64,000 bases of DNA. It comes from Streptomyces sp. TS71-3. Lineage in GTDB: Bacteria; Actinomycetota; Actinomycetes; Streptomycetales; Streptomycetaceae. A program made the position numbers and the translations under genes. Under the pieces are notes generated by a model, which saw only the letters and a program-made list of their open reading frames with translations, ran no database searches and was not told the DNA's origin. Where the stretch lies: positions 5,022,001 to 5,086,000 of the forward strand of contig NZ_BNEL01000001.1 of NCBI RefSeq assembly GCF_018327685.1, read 5' to 3'. This document shows, piece after piece, positions 58,344 to 64,000 of this stretch; position 1 is the stretch's first letter, and the number at the start of each line of letters is the position of its first letter.

Positions 58344-60296
58344 GTGAAGCGTTTCCAGAGAAGAGGGGGAGCCGCCCGGACAGGCGGGTCCCTACCGCGC
58401 GCCGGCCGCCTCGTGGCCGTCGCCGCGCTGGTGGCCGCCGGTACCGCGGGCCTCGCGCCGTCAGGCGCGGCCGCCGCTGCCCCAGTGGCCCCCGCACCCG
58501 TGGCCGGGCCCGCTCCGGCCGCCACCCTCACCACCGAGCACCTCGGCCACGCGCCGGTGAGCGTGCACACCAGCGGCGGCAACCTGGTGAGCTGGCGTTC
58601 GCTGGCGGGCGACGCGGCCGGCACGGCGTTCAACGTCTACCGCGCGAGCTCGGCGAGCACGGCCGGCACCGCGGGGACCGCGAAGGGGACCGGCTCGGCG
58701 AAGGCGGCGGTGCAGCCGAGGAAGCTGACGGCGTCGCCGGTGCGGGGCGGCACGGACTTCTTCGACCCGGGCGCTCCCGCCACCGCCGACTACACCATCC
58801 GCCCGGTGGTGCAGGGGATCGAGCAGCCGGAGGCGGAGCACGCGATCCCGTTCGCGGACGGCTACCGCGACGTGCCGATCTCCCCGCCGGCCGGCGGCAG
58901 CGGCTACACGTACGAGGCGAACGACGCCTCGGTGGGGGACCTGGACGGCGACGGTGACCTGGACTTCGTGCTGAAGTGGCAGCCGACGAACGCCAAGGAC
59001 AACTCGCAGTCCGGCACCACGGGCAACACCGTTGTGGACGGCTACACCCTCGAAGGAACCCGGCTGTGGCGCATCGACCTGGGCCGCAACATCCGCTCGG
59101 GCGCGCACTACACGCAGTTCCAGGTCTTCGACTACAGCGGCGACGGCCGTGCCGAGGTCGCGATGAAGACGGCCGACGGCACGGTCGACGGCACCGGCAG
59201 GACCATCGGCAACGCCTCGGCGGACTACCGGAACTCCAGCGGTTACGTGCTGTCCGGGCCCGAGTTCCTCACCATGTTCGACGGGCGCACGGGCGCCGCC
59301 CTGAGCACCGTCGACTACGTTCCGCCGCGCGGCACGGTCTCCTCCTGGGGCGACGACTACGGCAACCGGGTTGACCGCTTCCTGGCGGCCACCGCCTATG
59401 TCGACGGGCAGCACCCGTCGCTGATCGAGGCCCGCGGCTACTACACGCGCACCGTGATCAGCGCCTGGGACTTCACCGGAGGGAAGCTGACCCGCCGCTG
59501 GACCTTCGACACCACCAGCTCCACCAACTCCGGCAAGGGGTACGACGGCCAGGGCAACCACAACCTGTCGGTCGCCGACGTCGACCGCGACGGCCGGGAC
59601 GAGATCGTCTACGGCGCCATGGCCGTCGACGACAACGGAAGCGGCCTGTGGACCACGAGGAACGGCCACGGGGACGCCATGCACGTCGGCGATCTCGACC
59701 CGTCCCGCCCGGGCCTTGAGGAGTTCAAGGTGGACGAGGACTCCTCGAAGCCGTCGTCGTGGATGGCGGACGCGCGCACCGGCCAGATCCTGTGGTCCAC
59801 GTCTCCGAACGGCGACAACGGGCGCGGGGTGAGCGGCGACATCTGGGCGGGCAGTCCGGGCGCCGAGTCCTGGTCGTCGGCCGCGGACGGGCTGCGCAGC
59901 ACCAAGGGCACGGTGGTGGGCCGCAAGCCGTCCAGCGCCAACTTCCTGGCGTGGTGGGACGGTGACACCACCCGGGAGCTGCTGGACGGTACCCACATCG
60001 ACAAGTACGGCACCAGCAGCGACCAGCGGCTCCTGACGGCGGACGGCGTGCACGCGAACAACGGCACGAAGGCCACCCCCGCCCTCTCGGGGGACATCCT
60101 CGGCGACTGGCGCGAGGAGGTGGTCTGGCCGACGAGCGACAACAGAGCGCTGCGCATCTACTCCACGCCGTACCAGACCGACACCCGGATCACCACGCTG
60201 CTCCAGGACCGGCAGTACCGGGAGGCCCTGGCCTGGCAGAACACCGCCTACAACCAGCCCCCGCATCCCAGCTTCTTCATCGGCTCCGGCATGTGA
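58344..60296 (+). CDS. Secreted rhamnogalacturonan lyase, polysaccharide lyase family 11
   Basis: A 650-residue extracellular pectinase. A twin-arginine-containing start and hydrophobic stretch (GRLVAVAALVAAGTAGLAPS) form the signal peptide. The PL11 eight-bladed propeller is visible through calcium-binding DxDxDG loops (GDLDGDGDLDFVLKWQPTN, DYSGDGRAEVAMKTADG, DVDRDGRDEIVYG) and the end block REALAWQNTAYNQPPHPSFF. It cleaves the rhamnose-galacturonate backbone by beta-elimination. GTG 58344 follows GGGAGGTTGAT. No carbohydrate-binding module is present. Confidence 0.95.
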   Translation: MKRFQRRGGAARTGGSLPRAGRLVAVAALVAAGTAGLAPSGAAAAAPVAPAPVAGPAPAATLTTEHLGHAPVSVHTSGGNLVSWRSLAGDAAGTAFNVYRASSASTAGTAGTAKGTGSAKAAVQPRKLTASPVRGGTDFFDPGAPATADYTIRPVVQGIEQPEAEHAIPFADGYRDVPISPPAGGSGYTYEANDASVGDLDGDGDLDFVLKWQPTNAKDNSQSGTTGNTVVDGYTLEGTRLWRIDLGRNIRSGAHYTQFQVFDYSGDGRAEVAMKTADGTVDGTGRTIGNASADYRNSSGYVLSGPEFLTMFDGRTGAALSTVDYVPPRGTVSSWGDDYGNRVDRFLAATAYVDGQHPSLIEARGYYTRTVISAWDFTGGKLTRRWTFDTTSSTNSGKGYDGQGNHNLSVADVDRDGRDEIVYGAMAVDDNGSGLWTTRNGHGDAMHVGDLDPSRPGLEEFKVDEDSSKPSSWMADARTGQILWSTSPNGDNGRGVSGDIWAGSPGAESWSSAADGLRSTKGTVVGRKPSSANFLAWWDGDTTRELLDGTHIDKYGTSSDQRLLTADGVHANNGTKATPALSGDILGDWREEVVWPTSDNRALRIYSTPYQTDTRITTLLQDRQYREALAWQNTAYNQPPHPSFFIGSGM

Positions 60297-60425
60297 GCGG
60301 GGCCGCCGGGCGCTGAGCGGGTGCCGCCGTCCGCGCGGGCGGTGCGGTGTCCGTGAGGTGCCTCCGTGCCAGCCGCCGGGCTCCGGGACCGTGTCGTCCT
60401 GGGGCCCGGCGGGTGCCCTGCGTCC

Positions 60426-60516
60426 ACTGAGTGCCGTTCGGTCCGGCGGGTTCGCTGCGCCGACTGAGTGCCGTTCGGTCCGGCGGGTTCGGTGGGCCCA
60501 CTGATCCCGTTCGGAG
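60426..60516. repeat. 37-bp tandem repeat between convergent genes
   Basis: ACTGAGTGCCGTTCGGTCCG begins at 60426 and 60463, and a shorter, decayed third unit (ACTGATCCCGTTCGG) at 60500, an exact 37-bp period. It lies between the lyase and the MFS gene. Confidence 0.8.
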
Positions 60517-60576
60517 TTAACAGGCCCGTGCGCCCTCGGGGCGGCGGGCAGCGGGTCGTCCGCCCGCACCCGCCTG

Positions 60577-62073
60577 TCACTCCTCGGGAGGCAGCGGCTC
60601 CAGGGGAGGCGTCCGGCCGGGGCGCCCGTGCTGGGCCTCCAGCGGGGGCGCGTGCACGGTGCAGCAGACCTTGCACTCCGGCTGCGCCTTCCCGGCGAGT
60701 TCGGGCTTGCGCACCAGCCATGCCGCGGTCAGCGATCCGACCACCAGGACGCCCGCGCAGATCGGCATCGCGCGGTGGAACACCCCGTTGAACTGCGTCG
60801 CCGAGCGGTACGCCAGCGGGCCCGCACCCGCCAGCAGCGGCAGCGCGGCCACCGCGAGCAGACCGGCCGCTCGCGCCACCGCGTTGTTGACGCCGCTGGC
60901 GATACCGGCGTGCGCGGTGTCCACCGAGGCGAGGACGGTCGCCGTCAGCGGTGCCACCAGCGTGACCATGCCGAGGCCCATCACCAGCAGCGCGGGCAGC
61001 ACGTCCGCCGGGTACGAGGTGTGCGGCCCCACGCGCAGTATCAGCAGCAGCCCCGCCGCGGAGAACAGCGGGCCGACCGTGAGCGGGATGCGCGGGCCGA
61101 GGCGTTCGCCCAGCTGTCCCGACTTGGCGGAGAACAGCAGGAGCAGGGCGGTGGTCGGCAGCAGCGAGATCCCCGCCTTGAACGGCGAGTAGCCCGCGAC
61201 CACCTGGAGTTGCAGCGCCACGAAGAAGAAGAACCCGCCGAATGCGGCGTACACGCAGACCGTCACCAGGTTGACGGAGGTGAAGAGCCGGGACCTGAAC
61301 AGCGACGGGGGCAGCATGGCGTTCGGCCGGCGCCGCTCGACCCTGATGAACGCCGCTCCCGCGAGGATGCCGGCCAGCCCGGCCCAGGCGTGCCGCCCGA
61401 TCAGGCTGTAGGTCACCAGCACCAGGGCCGCGGCGCCCAGCGCCGCCCCCAGGATGTCGAAGCGGCCGGTCGACGTGGGGTCCCGGGACTCGGGCACGTG
61501 CCGCAGGGCGATCGGCACGCAGACCAGGGCGAGCGGCACGTTCAGCAGGAACACCCACCGCCAGCCGGGCCCGTCCACCAGCCAGCCGCCGACGAACGGC
61601 CCGATCGCCGCGCCCACTCCGCCGAGGCCGGACCACAGCCCCACCGCCCGGGACCGGTCGTCGGGGTGGAAGCTGGCCTGGATCAGGGCGAGCGAGCCGG
61701 GGGTGAGCAGGGCGCCGCCGATGCCCTGGAGGGCACGGGCCAGCACCAGCACCACGTCGTCGGGCGTCACGCCGCAGAGCAGCGAACCCGCGGCGAACCA
61801 GACCACGCCCACCACGAAGATCCGCCGTCGCCCCAGGTGGTCGCCGAGTGCACCGCCCAGCAGGATCAGGCCGGCAAGGGTGAGCGTGTAGGCGTTGACG
61901 ATCCATTGCAGCAGCGCCACGTCGGCGTTGAGGTCGCGTCCGATGCGCGGCAGCGCCACATTGACGATCGTCGAGTCCAGCAGGGCCATGCTCGAACCGA
62001 GCACCGTGGTCGCGATCACCCAGCGGCCGGTGGCGGAGGAGAGCCTGATGGTGCCCGGGGCGTTGTCGTCCAT
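60577..62073 (-). CDS. MFS drug-efflux transporter, DHA2 (EmrB/QacA) family
   Basis: A 498-residue, 14-helix proton-driven exporter. Family motifs: LDSTIVNVALPRIGRDL (motif D1), LLGGALGDHLGRRRIF (motif A), ARALQGIGGALLTPGSLALI (motif B) and GIGGALLTPGSL-like motif C. The Pro-rich C-terminus contains a CKVCCTVHAP cysteine cluster, unusual for the family and perhaps metal-responsive. The ribosome-binding site before ATG 62073 is weak. The substrate is unknown. Confidence 0.93.
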   Translation of the reverse strand: MDDNAPGTIRLSSATGRWVIATTVLGSSMALLDSTIVNVALPRIGRDLNADVALLQWIVNAYTLTLAGLILLGGALGDHLGRRRIFVVGVVWFAAGSLLCGVTPDDVVLVLARALQGIGGALLTPGSLALIQASFHPDDRSRAVGLWSGLGGVGAAIGPFVGGWLVDGPGWRWVFLLNVPLALVCVPIALRHVPESRDPTSTGRFDILGAALGAAALVLVTYSLIGRHAWAGLAGILAGAAFIRVERRRPNAMLPPSLFRSRLFTSVNLVTVCVYAAFGGFFFFVALQLQVVAGYSPFKAGISLLPTTALLLLFSAKSGQLGERLGPRIPLTVGPLFSAAGLLLILRVGPHTSYPADVLPALLVMGLGMVTLVAPLTATVLASVDTAHAGIASGVNNAVARAAGLLAVAALPLLAGAGPLAYRSATQFNGVFHRAMPICAGVLVVGSLTAAWLVRKPELAGKAQPECKVCCTVHAPPLEAQHGRPGRTPPLEPLPPEE

Positions 62074-62225
62074 GCAGGGATCATCGCAGTAGTGCCGGTC
62101 CGGTGTGCTGAGCGCCACCGGACCGCTCCCCGGCGGGCGCCGATGGCGGTCGCCGCCCGTGGGCCCGGGCGGTAGCGGCCCGGGCCGGCCCCCCGGCCGC
62201 CGGGCGGTGGCGGCGGAGGAACCGG

Positions 62226-62627
62226 TCAACTCCCCGCAGGCAGGGACCAGGTCGGCACCACTCCGGCGTGGTGGCAGGTCAGGAAGTAGAGCGGGATGGG
62301 CGGGGTGTAGGGCGAGTCGTCGGTGGGGTGGTGGATCAGCCGCGGCGCGTCGGTCCGGGCGGCCGCGCTCGGGCCCGGGACGCTCACGTAGCCGCCGGGC
62401 GCGTACCGCGTGAACGACGGCCACTTGACATCGATGTCAGACCCGGCGGGCACGATCCACCACCACTGGTCCCCGAGGGCGTAGATGCAGCCCACGGTAG
62501 GCAGGGACATGACGATCCGTCGGCCGCGTTCCGCGGGCATGCCGACCGCGTCGTAGCCGAGGCTGGCGTAGAACCGTGCCGGAATGGCCAGGCGTGTGCG
62601 GTTTCCGTGCTCCAGGAGCTGGGTCAT
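62226..62627 (-). CDS. Hypothetical protein coupled to a HATPase gene
   Basis: A 133-residue protein that I cannot assign to a named function. It contains FYASLGYDAVGMPAERGRRI, LPTVGCIYALGDQWWWIVPA and LIHHPTDDSPYTPPIPLY, and looks like a conserved Streptomyces companion of anti-sigma-like ATPases. ATG 62627 overlaps the TGA of the upstream HATPase gene (ATGA), so the two are translationally coupled and likely work together. Confidence 0.82.
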   Translation of the reverse strand: MTQLLEHGNRTRLAIPARFYASLGYDAVGMPAERGRRIVMSLPTVGCIYALGDQWWWIVPAGSDIDVKWPSFTRYAPGGYVSVPGPSAAARTDAPRLIHHPTDDSPYTPPIPLYFLTCHHAGVVPTWSLPAGS

Positions 62628-63205
62628 GGGCGGTCACCATCGGGGAAGGTGAAGCGTTCGCTGTATTCCATGGCGCGGGGCCTTCCGGGCGGGGAGGGGA
62701 CGAGGCGGGGGAGGGGTGCGGGCCGGGCCGGTGCGGGCGCGGCCGCGGGGGGTCGGGCGGACGTCAGTGGCAGCTCGGCCCAGACCGTGCGTCCGGGGCC
62801 GCCCGGGTTCTGCCGGACGCCCCAGGTGCTGCTGAGCGCGCCGACGAGGACGAGACCGCGGCCGCGTTCGTCCTCGTGGGCCGGGGAGCGGGGGTGCGGG
62901 GTCGCCGCGCCGCCGCCCTGGTCCTGGACCTCGATGCGCAGGCCGGTCCTGCCCGCGCGGAGCCGGCAGACGACCTGGCTGCCCGTGGTGTGCGCGATCG
63001 CGTTGGTGACCAGTTCGGAGATCACCAGGACGGCGTCCTCCGCGACCTCGGGGCTCAGCCGCCGCTCCCGCAGGAGCCGGCGCGCGCCGGCGCGCGCTCT
63101 GGCCACCGATGCGGCGACCGCCGGCAGGCGGAGGACGACGGCCCGGTGGCGGGTGCCGTCGCAGGGGGTGGAGGCCGACGGCAAGTCAAGGGCGGGGGGA
63201 GCCAC
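62624..63205 (-). CDS. ATP-binding protein, anti-sigma (HATPase_c) type
   Basis: A 193-residue GHKL-fold protein related to RsbW/SpoIIAB serine kinases. The N-box is VISELVTNAIAHT, the G1 box is EVQDQGGG, and RGRGLVLVGALSSTWGVRQ is the G2-like region; a proline-rich C-terminal tail of about 50 residues follows. Family members regulate sigma factors or anti-anti-sigma partners. The GTG 63205 start is preceded by AAAGG. It is divergent from an XRE/DUF5753 regulator, a common Streptomyces pairing. Confidence 0.9.
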   Translation of the reverse strand: MAPPALDLPSASTPCDGTRHRAVVLRLPAVAASVARARAGARRLLRERRLSPEVAEDAVLVISELVTNAIAHTTGSQVVCRLRAGRTGLRIEVQDQGGGAATPHPRSPAHEDERGRGLVLVGALSSTWGVRQNPGGPGRTVWAELPLTSARPPAAAPAPARPAPLPRLVPSPPGRPRAMEYSERFTFPDGDRP

Positions 63206-63446
63206 GTCTGCTGCCTTTCATCTGCCTGCGCACCAGGGGTGCCGGTCCGCATCGCCTGGTGGCTGTCGGCGGACCGCACGGGAGACACCCGCATGTTCGG
63301 GCCACCCTCCTACGGGGGGCCGGTGCGGCCGTGCCCTCCGCGCAACTCCGGCCGGAACAACGCCGAGTCGCCGTGATGACTCCTCACATCGCCTGTGTGC
63401 TGCCGGGACTGGTCACCAGGCGGTGACTGTACGTCCACTGTGCCAC

Positions 63447-63487
63447 CTGCAATAAGCGAGCTGCAATAGATAGATTGCAAATTGCAA
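63447..63487. promoter_or_regulatory. Cluster of TGCAA boxes in the HATPase/XRE divergent promoter
   Basis: CTGCAATA occurs at 63447 and 63461 (14-bp spacing), followed by TTGCAA-A-TTGCAA at 63475-63487, a perfect 13-bp palindrome. This A+T-rich cluster lies 80 bases before the XRE gene and is a probable operator for that regulator. Confidence 0.7.
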
Positions 63488-63566
63488 GTCGCCAGGTGCA
63501 TGCTGCTCTGGGCAAAGGTTGATCGTGACAGACTGCGACGGCGGGCCCGGGCACTGGAGGTGGGAC

Positions 63567-64000
63567 GTGACGGCGGAAACCGCGTGGGGAGGCGCTCCCC
63601 CCGTCCTCCGCAGGATCCTCGGCAGGCAGTTGGAGGAGCTCCGGACCAGCGCCGGTCTGACGTACGAACAGGCCGGGACTGCCATCGGCGTGAGTCATTC
63701 GACGATCCGCAGGCTGGAAGCCGCGAAGGTGGCTCGATTTAGGCTTGCCGACGTCGAGAAGCTGCTCCAGACGTACGGCGTCGCGGACCAGCACGAGATC
63801 GACACCTTCCTGAAGTCCGTCCGGGAGGCCAACAAGCAGGGCTGGTGGCACACCTACCGGGACGTGATGCCGGACTGGTTCGCGGCCTACCTCAGCCTGG
63901 AGCAGGCGGCGTTGCAGATCCGTGCCTACGAGCCCGAGTTCGTTCACGGGCTGTTGCAGACGGAGAGTTACGCCCGTGCGCTGCTCGGTGCCGGAAACCC
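63567..64000 (+). CDS. XRE-family regulator with DUF5753 domain (3' truncated by window)
   Basis: The first 144 residues are visible. The helix-turn-helix is at about residues 15-55 (RQLEELRTSAGLTYEQAGTA, IGVSHSTIRRLEAAKVARF), followed by the DUF5753 start (WWHTYRDVMPDWFAAYLSLE, EFVHGLLQTESYARALLGAG). GGAGG lies six bases before GTG 63567. In Streptomyces these regulators are normally followed by a small DUF397 gene and partner with HATPase genes such as the divergent one here; the DUF397 gene would be just beyond the window. Confidence 0.9.
   Translation, partial: MTAETAWGGAPPVLRRILGRQLEELRTSAGLTYEQAGTAIGVSHSTIRRLEAAKVARFRLADVEKLLQTYGVADQHEIDTFLKSVREANKQGWWHTYRDVMPDWFAAYLSLEQAALQIRAYEPEFVHGLLQTESYARALLGAGN

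Noticed and set aside
1..64000. tRNA, rRNA, intact insertion sequence, integrase or prophage
   Set aside because: No cloverleaf-like or rRNA sequence, transposase or integrase motifs were found on reading both strands, though a covariance-model search could find small RNAs I cannot see.

Overview
The window is chromosomal DNA from a Streptomyces-like actinomycete. G+C is very high, third codon positions are almost all G or C, GTG starts are common, TTA codons are nearly absent, and regulators are mostly TetR, GntR and XRE/DUF5753 types. I see no rRNA, tRNA, CRISPR array, intact insertion sequence or prophage. The first and last genes are cut by the window edges.

Layout. 1-10.2 kb: oxidoreductive catabolism (molybdopterin oxidoreductase, aldehyde and alcohol dehydrogenases, acyl-CoA dehydrogenase, MaoC dehydratase) with three TetR regulators. 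10.5-15.7 kb: a zinc-ribbon protein, a secreted penicillin-acylase-family hydrolase and a NamZ-type cell-wall hydrolase. 15.9-23 kb: an SDR/acyl-CoA synthetase/TetR operon, a zone of decayed genes (19.5-20.6 kb) and an acyl-CoA dehydrogenase/aminoglycoside-phosphotransferase-like pair. 23-34 kb: DUF202 proteins, Nudix, EamA and APC transporters, an FAD dehydrogenase, an MsrPQ-like sulfite-oxidase/cytochrome b pair, and a GPP34 protein. 34.3-39.4 kb: a complete gluconate/idonate cluster (idonate dehydrogenase, gluconate 5-dehydrogenase, GntP permease, gluconokinase) with a divergent FadR-type regulator and two operator-like sites. 39.5-45.1 kb: YchJ-like protein, N-formylglutamate-amidohydrolase family, LigB-LigA-like extradiol dioxygenase, hydrolase, GntR and a DUF574 methyltransferase.

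The most unusual block is 45.3-53.9 kb. Seven co-directional elements run in series: a DUF2997 peptide, a Ycf46-like AAA+ ATPase, two large paralogous proteins with helical plus propeller-like repeats, an Hsp70-like ATPase and a DUF1257 (Ycf35) protein. Four of these are joined by one-base, ATGA or few-base junctions. Two ATPases of different chaperone families plus recognition-like repeat proteins suggest a remodelling, stress or conflict system of unknown target.

54-64 kb: a hydroxyisobutyrate-dehydrogenase-like protein, two ABC-2 permeases (one with a large extracytoplasmic domain) beside a decapitated NarL-type regulator, a secreted rhamnogalacturonan lyase, an MFS exporter, and a HATPase/XRE regulatory pair.

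A second theme is the density of short degenerate tandem repeats (periods 7, about 21, 23, 24, 24, 27, 28 and 37 bp). They have unrelated sequences and lie at gene starts or stops, and in three places they duplicate the stop codon of the adjoining gene.
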